A stretch of 64,000 nucleotides of DNA from Planctomycetes bacterium UBA2386 (lineage in GTDB: Bacteria > Planctomycetota > UBA1135 > UBA2386): assembly GCA_002343845.1 (NCBI GenBank), contig DDSQ01000184.1, forward strand, positions 18,402 through 82,401, in the 5' to 3' direction. A program made the translations under genes and the position numbers. Under the pieces are notes generated by a model, which was not told the DNA's origin, ran no database searches, and was given only the letters and a program-made list of their open reading frames with translations. Positions 16,952 to 25,918 of this stretch are shown here, one piece after another. Each line of letters opens with the position of its first letter. Positions within the stretch are counted from its first letter, which is position 1.

Positions 16952-17419
16952 ATGGAACGCACCCTCATCCTGCTCAAGCCCGACGCCGTCCAACGGGGAC
17001 TCGTCGGCCAGCTCCTCAGCCGCTTCGAACAGAAGGGCCTCGTGATCCGCGCGATGAAGCTGATGCAGATCACGCCGCAGCTCGCCGCCAAGCACTACGA
17101 GGCGCACAAGGACCGCCCCTTCTACCCGGGCCTCGTCAAGTTCATGACCAGCTCGCCGGTCGTGGCGATGGTCCTCGAGGGCCTCGAAGCGATCACGATC
17201 TGCCGCAACCTGATGGGCAAGACCAACGCCCGCGAAGCTCTGCCGGGCACGCTGCGCGGCGACTTCAGCATGAGCCGCAGCTACAACCTCGTGCACGGCA
17301 GCGACGGTCCGGAAGCGGCGGTGCGCGAGATCGGGCTGTTCTTCCCCGAGGGCGTCGTCGCCTACGAACGCAGCACGCTCGACTGGTGCTACGACCCGGT
17401 CGAGGAACGGAAGAAGTAG
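16952..17419 (+). CDS. ndk: nucleoside diphosphate kinase
   Basis: Ndk transfers the gamma phosphate of ATP to nucleoside diphosphates through a phosphohistidine. The 155-aa protein has the N-terminal ERTLILLKPDAVQRGL signature (K9) and the catalytic histidine H115 in SYNLVHGSD. The canonical S after HGSD is replaced by G, a minor change. A roughly 15-residue C-terminal extension ends in basic and acidic residues. ATG at 16952 was chosen because family members begin 1-3 residues before ERTL. It is followed 7 bp later by the NFACT gene on the same strand, probably in one transcript. Confidence 0.97.
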   Translation: MERTLILLKPDAVQRGLVGQLLSRFEQKGLVIRAMKLMQITPQLAAKHYEAHKDRPFYPGLVKFMTSSPVVAMVLEGLEAITICRNLMGKTNAREALPGTLRGDFSMSRSYNLVHGSDGPEAAVREIGLFFPEGVVAYERSTLDWCYDPVEERKK

Positions 17420-17426
17420 CGCGCGC

Positions 17427-18977
17427 ATGGCGACGACGGGCCAGCCGCTGCGCGGCCTGTCGGCCGCCGAGCTCGCCGCGGCGTGCGCCGAGCTGCAGTC
17501 GCTCGCGGGTGCTGAAGTCGTCGACGTCGTTCGCGCCGTTCGCACCCCCGCCGACGACGACCTGGTACTCGTGCTGGCGCCCAGCGCTGGCTCCGGCGCT
17601 GGCAAGCAGTTCGTGCACGTCGTCGTCACCGGCCCGACCGCGCGCCTGTGCCTGACCACGCGGCGCTGGCCGAAGGGCGCGCTGCGGCCCGCTCCGCACC
17701 TGCCGTTGGCGGGCGCGCGCTTCGTCGGCGCCGAGCCGATCGCCGGCGAACGCATCGCCGTGCTGCGCTTCGCGACGCCGAGCGGCGAACAGCGCCTCGT
17801 CGCCGAACTGTTCGGCACGCGCGGGCTCGTGGCGCTCACCGACGCCGACGGTCGTGTGCTGCACACCTCGCGGCCGGTGCAGACGGCCACGCGCCGCCTC
17901 GCCGAAGGCGACCGCTACACGCCGCCGCCGCGCGACGGCACAGCGAGGCCATCGGCGCCGACGGGCCGGTTCGCGCCGCCGGTGCTCGCCGCGATCGACG
18001 CGCACTTCACGCGCGTGGACCTGCTGGCAGCGGCGCACGAACGCAGCGAACGGCTGTCGCTGCGCGCGCGCCGCGCGGTCGTACGAGCGCGCGCCAAGGT
18101 CGACGGCATCGCCGGGCAGCTCGCCGACGTCGGCCGCGCCGCCGGGCTGCGCGAAACCGCCGACCTGATGCTCGCCTACCAGCACGGCGTGCGACGCGGC
18201 GCGCCGTCGATGACGGTGCCGCATCCCGAACGCCCCGACGAGCAGATCGTGATCCAGCTCGACCCGGCCCGGCCGGTCGTCGTCCAGGCGCAGGCGCTCT
18301 ACGAGAAGGCGCGCCGCCTCGACGACAGCCGCGCCGTCAACGAAGGCCGCCTGCTGCGCGCGCAGCACGAACTCGCCGGCGCCGAGTTGGCCATGAGCGA
18401 TGCCGAAGCGATCGCCGCACAGCTCGCGACCCTCACCGGCGACGCCGCCGACCTGCACGAACGGCTCGCCGCACTGCCGTTCCCGCCCGAGTCCCCGTCG
18501 TCCGGCGAGACGAAGCGGGGCCCGAGCCGGCCCCGCGACGCCGTCACGCGCGGCGAAAACGTCCGCCGCTTCGTCTCCGCCGAGGGCTACCCGATCTGGG
18601 TCGGTCGCAACAACGAACAGAACGACCGCCTGACCATGCGCCTCGCCAACGGCAACGACCTGTGGCTGCACGTCGGCGGCGGCCGCGCCGGCTCGCACGT
18701 GATCGTGCGCCTGCCGAAGCAGAAGACGGCGAGCCTCGAGACGCTGCTCGACGCGGCGACGCTCGCCGTGCACTTCAGCAAGGCGCGCGGCGAGCCTCGC
18801 ATCGACGTCGTCTACACACCGAAGAAGCACGTGCGCAAGCCGAAGGGGCTGCCGGCGGGAGCCGTGGTGCCCGCGCACACCAAGACGATCACCGTGCTCG
18901 CGGACCCGGCCCGACTGCAGCGGCTGCTGGCTTCGGCGGACCCCGAGGAAGGCGAGGGCGACGCCCCCCGTCCCTAG
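17427..18977 (+). CDS. NFACT-family protein (RqcH-like)
   Basis: The 516-aa protein belongs to the NFACT/fibronectin-binding-A-like family. The C-terminal NFACT-R domain is clear (about 370-470: RRFVSAEGYPIWVGRNNEQN then NDLWLHVGGGRAGSHVIVRL). A central helical coiled-coil region (about 265-350) precedes it, and the N-terminal domain is recognisable but diverged. RqcH relatives bind stalled 50S subunits and add C-terminal alanine tails to nascent chains; this protein is about 50 residues shorter than Bacillus RqcH, and I could not confidently locate the Asp-Arg pair needed for tailing. It may be a ribosome-quality-control factor or a tRNA-binding relative. It is likely co-transcribed with ndk. 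Confidence 0.85.
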   Translation: MATTGQPLRGLSAAELAAACAELQSLAGAEVVDVVRAVRTPADDDLVLVLAPSAGSGAGKQFVHVVVTGPTARLCLTTRRWPKGALRPAPHLPLAGARFVGAEPIAGERIAVLRFATPSGEQRLVAELFGTRGLVALTDADGRVLHTSRPVQTATRRLAEGDRYTPPPRDGTARPSAPTGRFAPPVLAAIDAHFTRVDLLAAAHERSERLSLRARRAVVRARAKVDGIAGQLADVGRAAGLRETADLMLAYQHGVRRGAPSMTVPHPERPDEQIVIQLDPARPVVVQAQALYEKARRLDDSRAVNEGRLLRAQHELAGAELAMSDAEAIAAQLATLTGDAADLHERLAALPFPPESPSSGETKRGPSRPRDAVTRGENVRRFVSAEGYPIWVGRNNEQNDRLTMRLANGNDLWLHVGGGRAGSHVIVRLPKQKTASLETLLDAATLAVHFSKARGEPRIDVVYTPKKHVRKPKGLPAGAVVPAHTKTITVLADPARLQRLLASADPEEGEGDAPRP

Positions 18978-18980
18978 AAT
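18975..18980 (+). promoter_or_regulatory. -10 element of the HEAT protein gene
   Basis: TAGAAT just after the NFACT stop. The ATG at 18988 lies 7 nt after it, whereas the ATGs at 18979 and 18982 overlap or touch it, so the element argues for the start at 18988. Confidence 0.5.
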
Positions 18981-18987
18981 GATGGCC

Positions 18988-20679
18988 ATGCGCCACACCC
19001 TGTTGGCCTCCGTGCTCGCCGCCACCGCGGCTGCCCAGACCCCGGAACTGCTGATCGGGCGGCTCGGCAACCCCGAGCACGGCGAAGCCGCCGAGGTGGC
19101 GCTGGTAGCGCTCGGCGAACGCGCCGTGGCGCCGCTGCAGCGCTGGTTCGAGGCCGTGGACCCCAAGGACGGCCAGGAGCGGACCAAGTTGCTCGCCGCC
19201 TTTCGGGTCGTCGACCTGCTCGGTCCGGTGGCCGCACCGCTGGCCAGCAGCCTCGACGACCTGGAGCCGGACGACCGCGCGCTCAGCACCAGAATGCTCG
19301 ACGCCCAAGCGAGCCTGGCGCCGTTCGGCGACGGACGCCCGTGGCACGAGGCCTTCCACCGATCGTTCCACGGCCATGGCGACGACAACGACGACCAGGC
19401 AGGGCGCATGGGCGCGCACTACCGGCACGCGACCCGCGGCGAAGTCCAAAGACAACTCGACGCCGAGACCGCGTTGCGGCTGCTCACCGCGAACCGGGTG
19501 TTCGCCCGCGAGGTGGCGGCCGAGGTCCTGGCCACCGCCGGTCACCGCGACGCCCTGGCGCGGCTGGGCGAGCGGCTGCGTGACCGCACGCCGCCGGAGG
19601 GAAGCGACGCGCTGCGACACAACGGCTTCGTGGTGCCGCTCACCGACCGCTTCGCGTTGCGCGCCAGCGACGCGATGATCCACCTGGCCCCGGACGATCC
19701 ACGCACCGCGATCGCCTGGGCAACCCGCGCCGCCGTGCATCCGCATCGGGTGACGCGACTCGACGCACTGCGGCACCTCGCCCGCTTCGGGCCGGACGCC
19801 GCCGACGGCGTGCCCGAACTGGTCGAGATCGCCGAGCGGCCCGACGAAGCGCTGGCCGCCGAAGCGCTCAAGGTGCTCGGCATGACCGGCGACGCGGCAG
19901 CGCCGTTCGTGCACCGCGTCGAAGCGCTGATCGCCCGCGGCGGCCCCGTCGGCAAGCTCGCCACCGGGATCGTGACGCGCCTGCGCGCCGCCGGCGTGCG
20001 GTTGCCCGCCCCACCACCGCCGCCACCGAACGCCGCGGTCGTCGCCGCCGTCGAGGCTGCGGCCAAGGCGCTGCGCGACGGCGACGATCCCCAGACCCCC
20101 GCCTTCACGGCAACGCTGCGCGCCGACGCCCAGCTTGCCTGGCCAGCCTTGCTCGCGCGCGTGCGGAACGAACGGGCGAAAGTCCCCGACGCCGTCATTC
20201 GTCTGCTGGTCGAACTGGCGCCGCGCCGGAGCCAGTCCGAACGCGAGACGCTGCGCTTCGCGATCGCCTCGTTGGCGACCGACAACTGGCACGCGCCGAT
20301 GATGTCGTCGTACTCGGGCGGCGAGGACCTGAGCCCGCTGCGCGCCGAGATCTACGGCGAACTGCTCGTGCCGCCCGGCACGGCCATCGACGGACTGGCC
20401 GAGCTGCTCACCCACAAGAACACGACCGTTCGCCTCGCCGCCGCGCGCCGGGTGCACGCACGCGCGGCGGAGATCGCCGCCGACACACCCGCCACACGCG
20501 AGGCCATCGTGAGCGCACTGCGGAGCGCCGCCGCTGGGGACATCCCCACCAAGTGCCCCTTCGAGTTGGCCCCCGGAGGCGATCACGAACTCGAGTGCAA
20601 CCTCGGCGACGCGCTGAAGGTCGCGGTCGCGGCAGCACTCGCAGCCTGCGCGCCCGAACCGCCGCCCGCCGGCAAGTAG
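18988..20679 (+). CDS. exported HEAT-repeat protein
   Basis: From ATG 18988 the product is 563 aa with a short signal peptide (RHTLLASVLAATAAAQ). The mature protein is alpha-helical with HEAT-like repeats, for example residues about 240-305 (VTRLDALRHLARFGPDAAD, then AEALKVLGMTGDAAAPF). An HGHGDDNDD stretch near residue 130 could bind a metal. A Pro-rich linker (PAPPPPPPN) splits the repeats near residue 345. No catalytic motif is seen. ATGs at 18979 and 18982 are in frame, but the -10-like TAGAAT overlaps them. It is probably a periplasmic protein-interaction scaffold; the partner is unknown. Confidence 0.75.
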   Translation: MRHTLLASVLAATAAAQTPELLIGRLGNPEHGEAAEVALVALGERAVAPLQRWFEAVDPKDGQERTKLLAAFRVVDLLGPVAAPLASSLDDLEPDDRALSTRMLDAQASLAPFGDGRPWHEAFHRSFHGHGDDNDDQAGRMGAHYRHATRGEVQRQLDAETALRLLTANRVFAREVAAEVLATAGHRDALARLGERLRDRTPPEGSDALRHNGFVVPLTDRFALRASDAMIHLAPDDPRTAIAWATRAAVHPHRVTRLDALRHLARFGPDAADGVPELVEIAERPDEALAAEALKVLGMTGDAAAPFVHRVEALIARGGPVGKLATGIVTRLRAAGVRLPAPPPPPPNAAVVAAVEAAAKALRDGDDPQTPAFTATLRADAQLAWPALLARVRNERAKVPDAVIRLLVELAPRRSQSERETLRFAIASLATDNWHAPMMSSYSGGEDLSPLRAEIYGELLVPPGTAIDGLAELLTHKNTTVRLAAARRVHARAAEIAADTPATREAIVSALRSAAAGDIPTKCPFELAPGGDHELECNLGDALKVAVAAALAACAPEPPPAGK

Positions 20680-20703
20680 CTCGCCGACCGTCCCGGGCGC
20701 GGC

Positions 20704-20709
20704 TACCGT
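20704..20709 (+). promoter_or_regulatory. -10 element of the terC-like gene
   Basis: TACCGT, 9 nt before the ATG at 20719, with no SD in the spacer. Confidence 0.45.
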
Positions 20710-20718
20710 CCGCCGCCC

Positions 20719-21456
20719 ATGGACTGGATCTACCTGCCCGACGCCTGGGTCGCGCTCGGCACGCTGACGTTCCTCGAGATCGTCCTCGGCATCGACAACC
20801 TCGTCTTCATCTCGATCCTGACCGGCCGGCTGCCGAAGGAGCAGCAGCACGGGGCTCGGCGGATCGGCCTCGGCATGGCGATGGCGATGCGCGTCGCTCT
20901 GCTGTTCTCGCTGAGCTGGCTGATGGGCGTCACCGAGCCGCTGATCACGCCGTTCGGCAAGCCGCTGTCGCTGCGCGATCTGATCCTGCTGGCCGGCGGC
21001 CTGTTCCTGATGTGGAAGAGCGTCACCGAGATCCACCACAAGCTCGAAGGCGAGAACGAGGTGCTCGGCAAGGGCGCCCGCACGTTCGGCTCGGTGCTGG
21101 TGCAGATCGCCGTGCTCGACCTGGTGTTCTCGCTCGACTCGGTGATCACCGCCGTCGGCATGGCGCAGCACATCGCCGTGATGGTGATCGCGGTGCTGAT
21201 CTCGGTCGGCGTGATGATCGCGTTCGTCAACCCGATCTGCGCGTTCGTCGAACGCCACCCCACGGTGAAGATGCTGGCGCTGAGCTTCCTGCTGCTGATC
21301 GGCTTCACGCTGGTCGGTGAGGCGTGGGGCATGCACATCCCGAAGGGCTACATCTACTTCGCGATGGGCTTCGCGATCCTCGTCGAGTTCCTGAACATGA
21401 AGCTGCGCAAGTCTGGCCAGGCGGTCGCCCTGCACGGCCCCGAGAAGGAAGCATGA
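20719..21456 (+). CDS. TerC-family integral membrane protein
   Basis: The 245-aa protein has about seven hydrophobic helices and the two acidic signatures of the TerC/YoaE family: EIVLGIDNLVF (about 20-30) and LDLVFSLDSVITAVG (about 135-150). Family members export metal ions; the closely related Alx, MeeF and MeeY proteins export Mn, in some cases to metallate exported enzymes. That role fits here, because the next gene overlaps by 4 bp (ATGA) and encodes a secreted zinc-type metallopeptidase; the link is inference. No tellurite-resistance genes are nearby, so I do not assign terC. Confidence 0.88.
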   Translation: MDWIYLPDAWVALGTLTFLEIVLGIDNLVFISILTGRLPKEQQHGARRIGLGMAMAMRVALLFSLSWLMGVTEPLITPFGKPLSLRDLILLAGGLFLMWKSVTEIHHKLEGENEVLGKGARTFGSVLVQIAVLDLVFSLDSVITAVGMAQHIAVMVIAVLISVGVMIAFVNPICAFVERHPTVKMLALSFLLLIGFTLVGEAWGMHIPKGYIYFAMGFAILVEFLNMKLRKSGQAVALHGPEKEA

Positions 21457-23027
21457 ACGGCCGCTGGTGCCTCGCCGCGTTGGCACTCGTGGCGGCAGCC
21501 GCCGCCACGGCGCAGGCGCCTGGTCCCGGCGCAGCACCGCCGCTGCCCGATCTCGGCCCGGCAGCGGCCGTGCCCGACGGCGCACCGCCGCACCTCGCCC
21601 GCATCGACCGCGACGGGCTGCGCACGCACGCCTACTGGCTCGCCGACGACGCTCGCGCCGGTCGCCACACGACGAGCAAGGGCCAACAGGCGACGGCGAA
21701 GTACGTCGCCGACGCGTGGAAGAAGCTCGGCCTGCGCCCGCTCGGCGACAAGAAGGGCTACCTGCAGGAGTACCCACTGCAACGCACCTGGCTCGATGCC
21801 ACGACCGCGTTGTCGTTCGGCACCACGAAGATCACCGCCGACTTCGCCGTGCTCGCGGCCGGCGAGACCAAGGCTGCGCTCGGCGGCAAGTTCGTGTTCT
21901 GCGGCAACGGCGCCCCCGGATCGGTGCCGACCGGACTCGCGGGCAAGCTGCCGTTCGTGGTGTTGCACGGCGCGGGCCGCCCGGGCGGTGCGGGCGGCGA
22001 CTTGCAGGCGGTGCAGCGCTACCTCGACATCGCCGAGCAGCTCGCCAAGCAGGGCGCCACGGCCGGCATCGTCTGCCTGCTCAGCGACGACAGCGCGCTC
22101 GGCAACACGCTCAACTACCGGGCCCTGCTGCCCGACCACGCGCGCCTGCGCTACGGCAACGGCGGCGGCGGCGGCCGCGGCGCCAGCGTCGCCGTGCCGC
22201 TGTTCGTGGTGTCGGGCGCGCAGAGCCGGCTCCTGCTCGCGCACGTCGGGCTCGAACTCGACGACAACGGCGCTGCGGTCGGCCAACCGAAGAACGACAA
22301 GGCCACCGGCAAGCTGAACATCGTCGTCAAGGAGGACGACAAGGCCGTCGGGACCAACGTCGTCGCGGTGCTCGAGGGCACGACCAAGAAGAGCGAAGCG
22401 GTCGTGATCTCGGCCCACCACGACCACGTCGGCCGCCGCCTCGACGGCGACGTGTTCAACGGCGCCGACGACAACGCCAGCGGCACCGCGGGGCTGCTCG
22501 AACTCGCCGAAGCGTTCGCGACCGGCGGGCCGCGGCCCGAGCGATCGATCGTGTTCCTGTCGGTCAGCGGCGAAGAACTCGGCCTCTGGGGCAGCGACTG
22601 GTACGCCGCGCACCCGACCTGGCCGCTCGACAAGATCGTCGCCAACGTCAACATCGACATGATCGGCCGCGCCGGCAAGGCCGACGGCGGCAAGTTCGCG
22701 ATGCAGATCACGCCGAGCCACCAGCACGAGAAGTACTCGACCATCGTGCGCGACGCCGTCGGCCTGGCCTCGCACTTCGGCATCACCTTCACGAGCGGCG
22801 ACACCTACTACCAGCGCAGCGACCACTACAACTTCGCCAAGAACGGCGTGCCGGTGGTGTTCTTCTGCGACGGCGAGCACCCCGACTACCACCAGGTCAC
22901 CGACACCGCCGACCGCCTCGACTACGTCGGCATGGAGGCGGTGGCGCGGCTCGCGTTCTGGACCACCTGGCAGGTCGCGAACGGCAAGGGCCGCCCGCAG
23001 GAACTCGGCAAGCAGCCGCAGTGGTGA
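21453..23027 (+). CDS. M28-family aminopeptidase, exported
   Basis: The 524-aa protein has a signal peptide (LAALALVAAAAATAQA) and the M28 dinuclear metal centre: SAHHDHVG, NGADDNASGTAG, SGEEL with the catalytic Glu pair, NVNIDMIGR, and a late His in HPDYHQVTDT. An inserted PA-like domain probably spans about 90-290, as in many secreted M28 enzymes. It would release N-terminal amino acids from peptides in the periplasm or outside the cell. ATG at 21453 overlaps the TGA of the TerC gene, implying translational coupling. It ends 9 bp before the convergent TraB-like gene. Confidence 0.92.
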   Translation: MNGRWCLAALALVAAAAATAQAPGPGAAPPLPDLGPAAAVPDGAPPHLARIDRDGLRTHAYWLADDARAGRHTTSKGQQATAKYVADAWKKLGLRPLGDKKGYLQEYPLQRTWLDATTALSFGTTKITADFAVLAAGETKAALGGKFVFCGNGAPGSVPTGLAGKLPFVVLHGAGRPGGAGGDLQAVQRYLDIAEQLAKQGATAGIVCLLSDDSALGNTLNYRALLPDHARLRYGNGGGGGRGASVAVPLFVVSGAQSRLLLAHVGLELDDNGAAVGQPKNDKATGKLNIVVKEDDKAVGTNVVAVLEGTTKKSEAVVISAHHDHVGRRLDGDVFNGADDNASGTAGLLELAEAFATGGPRPERSIVFLSVSGEELGLWGSDWYAAHPTWPLDKIVANVNIDMIGRAGKADGGKFAMQITPSHQHEKYSTIVRDAVGLASHFGITFTSGDTYYQRSDHYNFAKNGVPVVFFCDGEHPDYHQVTDTADRLDYVGMEAVARLAFWTTWQVANGKGRPQELGKQPQW

Positions 23028-23036
23028 GCGGCTCGC

Positions 23037-24233
23037 TCAGCGATCGCGCAGGCCGCCGCGGCGCGGCTCGACCACGACGAGGTCATCGGCGGTGTCCAGC
23101 GTGCCGTCCTGGCCGACGCTGACCGCTTCCCATCGGCTGCCCGTCGGCCGCTTGCGCAGCAGGTAGTCCTTGCCCCACGGGTCCGTCGTCGGCCCGGCGT
23201 AGACCGCCGTGCCATCGTCCGCCTTCGTGGCGGCGAGTTCGGCGACGCTCGGAACCTCGCGCGAGGTCATGCCGCCGGTGCGCCACTTGCCGGCAGCCGC
23301 AGCGAGCGCCGTCAGTTCTTCCCGCGCGCGCCGCCTCAGCTTGATCAGCTCGCGGTCGTACTTGACGTCCGGACGCTTCTTGCAGTCCCACGCGACGATC
23401 CACTCGTGCGCGATCTTGCGGAAGCCGAGGTCCTCGACGATCCGCCGCTCCATGTGCGGGAAGTGCGCGGCGCCGTAGTAGATGCCGATGCGCTTGCGGC
23501 CCGCGCGCAGTTCCCGCTGCAGCACCTCGAGGCACTTCTCGTTACGCCCCTCGAGCAGCGTGCTCGCCTTGCCGCCGGCCATCAGCACTTCCGCCTGCTC
23601 GAGCTGCGCGGCGAACGTCATGCGCAGGGTGTGCCGGCCCTCGCCGCTGCGGAACGCCTTGACGAGGTCGAACGGTGGCGGCGGCTCGGCGGCCGCGGCG
23701 GCGGCCTGTTCGGCCTGCTGGCGCATGCCGGCGACCATCATGTCGAACATCGTCGACAACAGGCTTTCGCCGCGCTCGGCCATGCTCTGCTGGAACTCCT
23801 GCGGCGTCATGTCGGCGTGCACGAAGTTCTGCGCCTGGTAGTCGATCTCGTCGAGCTGGAAGCTCAGCTCCATCGAGTTCTTCATGCCCTTCTGCAGCAG
23901 CGAGATCGGGTTGAAGCCCTCCTCCTCGCGGTGCTTGTCCGGGCGATGGTCGGGCGGCGCCACCAGTTCGTAGAGCAGCACGTCGCAGGTCGTGAAGCGG
24001 TCGTTCAGCGTCGCGTAGCAGGCCGCGTCGGCGATGTGCACGGCGCCGAACAGCACCAGCGTCACACCATCCTTCTCGTAGGTGGTGATCGCGGTGTCGA
24101 GGTGTCCGCCGTCGTCGACCTTGACGAACCGCACGAAGTCACTCGGCGTCTTGTCGGGTGCATCGCCCGCTTCCTGGCAGGCGACGACCAACGGGAGGAA
24201 CGCGGCGGCGGCGGCCGTGCGGAACATGCGCAT
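23037..24233 (-). CDS. TraB/GumN-like lipoprotein with a GspG-like C-terminal domain
   Basis: The 398-aa product has a lipoprotein signal (FLPLVVAC). Residues about 45-275 resemble the TraB/PrgY/GumN family: LVLFGAVHIADAACYATLN with the GxxH motif, CDVLLYELVAP and the second conserved block RIGIYYGAAHFPHMERR. The family is thought to contain metal-dependent hydrolases. Residues about 335-395 instead resemble the C terminus of type II secretion GspG proteins (TTDPWGKDYLLRKRP, then VGQDGTLDTADDLV). This fusion is unusual. It lies 41 bp downstream of the FAD oxidoreductase gene on the same strand, so it may be the last gene of that operon. Confidence 0.72.
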   Translation of the reverse strand: MRMFRTAAAAAFLPLVVACQEAGDAPDKTPSDFVRFVKVDDGGHLDTAITTYEKDGVTLVLFGAVHIADAACYATLNDRFTTCDVLLYELVAPPDHRPDKHREEEGFNPISLLQKGMKNSMELSFQLDEIDYQAQNFVHADMTPQEFQQSMAERGESLLSTMFDMMVAGMRQQAEQAAAAAAEPPPPFDLVKAFRSGEGRHTLRMTFAAQLEQAEVLMAGGKASTLLEGRNEKCLEVLQRELRAGRKRIGIYYGAAHFPHMERRIVEDLGFRKIAHEWIVAWDCKKRPDVKYDRELIKLRRRAREELTALAAAAGKWRTGGMTSREVPSVAELAATKADDGTAVYAGPTTDPWGKDYLLRKRPTGSRWEAVSVGQDGTLDTADDLVVVEPRRGGLRDR

Positions 24234-24274
24234 GCAGCGATGATGCTCGCCGCAGCACCCGCGGACAAGACGCC

Positions 24275-25918
24275 CTACTTCGCGACCGGCCACGCCAGCA
24301 CCTGGCCCGCCGCGAGCAGCCGCTCGCGCAGTTCCGCGTACGGCACGTCGTGCAGCGCCACGCCCCGCTCGAGCGCCAAGGCGCCGGCGATCACCGCCGA
24401 CTCGGCGAGCACCATGAACACCGGCTCCATCCGGATCGAGCCGAACGCGATGTGCGTGCTGCTGACGCTCACCGGCACCAGCAGGTTCTCGGCGTGCGCA
24501 CGCTGCGGCAGCAGCGCCCGGTACGAGATGCCGTACGGAGCCGGCACCCGCACCTGGACGTCGCCCTCGTTCTTCACGCTGCCGTCGGCGGCGACGTAAC
24601 GCTGCGTGTTGTGGCTGTCCATCGCGTAGGCGCCCATGCCAACCGGGTCGGCGACGACCTCGCGTCCCATGCAGTGGTGTTCGGTGACCACCAGTTCGCC
24701 GACGAGCCGCCGTCCTTCGCGCACGTAGAGCAACGGCGGCCAGTGGCCGGTCGCCACGAACTCGTCCTTCGCCAACCCGTAGCGCTGGAACTCGGCCCGC
24801 ACCTTCGTCGGTACGCGTGGGTCGTTGGCCAGCGTCCACAGCAGGCCCTCCTGGTAGCGGCGATGCGCGGCGGCGAGGCGCGCGCGCGTCTCGTAGTCGG
24901 CGGTCGGCCACTCGTCGCTGGCGCCGATCCAGTCGGTCGAGAACGCGCCGTTGTTGTTCGTGTCGGTCTTGCCGTTCGGCATGCCGACCGGGTGCCAGGG
25001 CGCCAACGTGCTGCCGGCCTCGAAGTGGCGCAGCAGCAGCTCGTAGTCGCGCGCGTCGTAGCCCGCGGGCTTCGTCCACGGCACGCGGTTCTCGGGCACG
25101 TCGGTCGTGCAGAGCCGGAAGCAGTAGGCCTGCACGCGCCCATCGCCTGCCCCCTCGACGCCTGGGCCGCCGACGTGCACGCCGGGCAGCAGCCCGCTCG
25201 CCGGGTCGCCCGGAACCACGTACGGATCGACGCGCGCCGTGAACTGGTGGTGCACGGCGTTCTTGGTCTGCACGCCGTTCAACGTCTCGCCGTACTGCGC
25301 GTTGGACTCGCGGCCGACGGTGAACGCACAGCCGGCGGCGGCGAACAGGTCGCCCTCGTACGTGCAGTCGACGAACAGCCGCGCCCGCACGACACCGCCG
25401 TCCTCCGTGCGCAGCGCGCGGATCCGGGCGCCGTCCTTCTCGACCCCATCGGCCGAGCGGTCGAGCCGCGCCGCGACCGGGACCACGCCGACCTCCGCCA
25501 GCATCGCCGCGAGCGTCGCGCTCGCCACGCTCGGCTCGAACGTCCACGCCGCATCGCCGCCCGGCTCGTGGCCGCGACTCTTGAACGCGGCCCTGGGCTG
25601 CCAGGTCCACGCCTCGGGTCGGTCGTAGTGCGCGCGCAGTCGCCGATAGAACTGCCGCGACAGCCCGCCGATCGCGTCCTTGTTGCCGACGTCGGTCGCG
25701 CCGAGACCCGACGTGGTCAGCCCGCCGACGAGTCCGTCGCAGTCGATCAGGACGACCGACAACCCGCGCTGCGCGGCGGCGACCGCCGCGACGACGCCGG
25801 CCGCCGTCGCGCCGTAGACGCAGACATCGCAGTCGGCCGCGGGCCTGGGCGGCGCCGACCGGCAAGCTCCGAACCACATCGGGATAGAAACGCACGCCAG
25901 CAGCAGGATCGTCTTCAT
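24275..25918 (-). CDS. FAD-dependent oxidoreductase, lipoprotein-type
   Basis: The 547-aa protein belongs to the FAD_oxidored family (Pfam PF12831 type). A signal with lipobox-like WFGAC is followed by the dinucleotide-binding VCVYGATAAGVVAAVAAAQR and VVLIDCDGLVGGLTTSGLG. Downstream motifs include FVDCTYEGDLFAAAG and LLPQRAHAENLLVPVSVSST, both typical. Planctomycete members are often exported and linked to polysaccharide use; the substrate is unknown. Export of a flavoprotein suggests Tat or unusual maturation, but no twin-Arg motif is visible. Its ATG overlaps the stop of the upstream GT39 gene (ATGA at 25915-25918), so the two are translationally coupled. Confidence 0.85.
   Translation of the reverse strand: MKTILLLACVSIPMWFGACRSAPPRPAADCDVCVYGATAAGVVAAVAAAQRGLSVVLIDCDGLVGGLTTSGLGATDVGNKDAIGGLSRQFYRRLRAHYDRPEAWTWQPRAAFKSRGHEPGGDAAWTFEPSVASATLAAMLAEVGVVPVAARLDRSADGVEKDGARIRALRTEDGGVVRARLFVDCTYEGDLFAAAGCAFTVGRESNAQYGETLNGVQTKNAVHHQFTARVDPYVVPGDPASGLLPGVHVGGPGVEGAGDGRVQAYCFRLCTTDVPENRVPWTKPAGYDARDYELLLRHFEAGSTLAPWHPVGMPNGKTDTNNNGAFSTDWIGASDEWPTADYETRARLAAAHRRYQEGLLWTLANDPRVPTKVRAEFQRYGLAKDEFVATGHWPPLLYVREGRRLVGELVVTEHHCMGREVVADPVGMGAYAMDSHNTQRYVAADGSVKNEGDVQVRVPAPYGISYRALLPQRAHAENLLVPVSVSSTHIAFGSIRMEPVFMVLAESAVIAGALALERGVALHDVPYAELRERLLAAGQVLAWPVAK

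Noticed and set aside
20719..21456. Tellurite-resistance operon
   Set aside because: Only a TerC-fold protein is present; no other ter genes.
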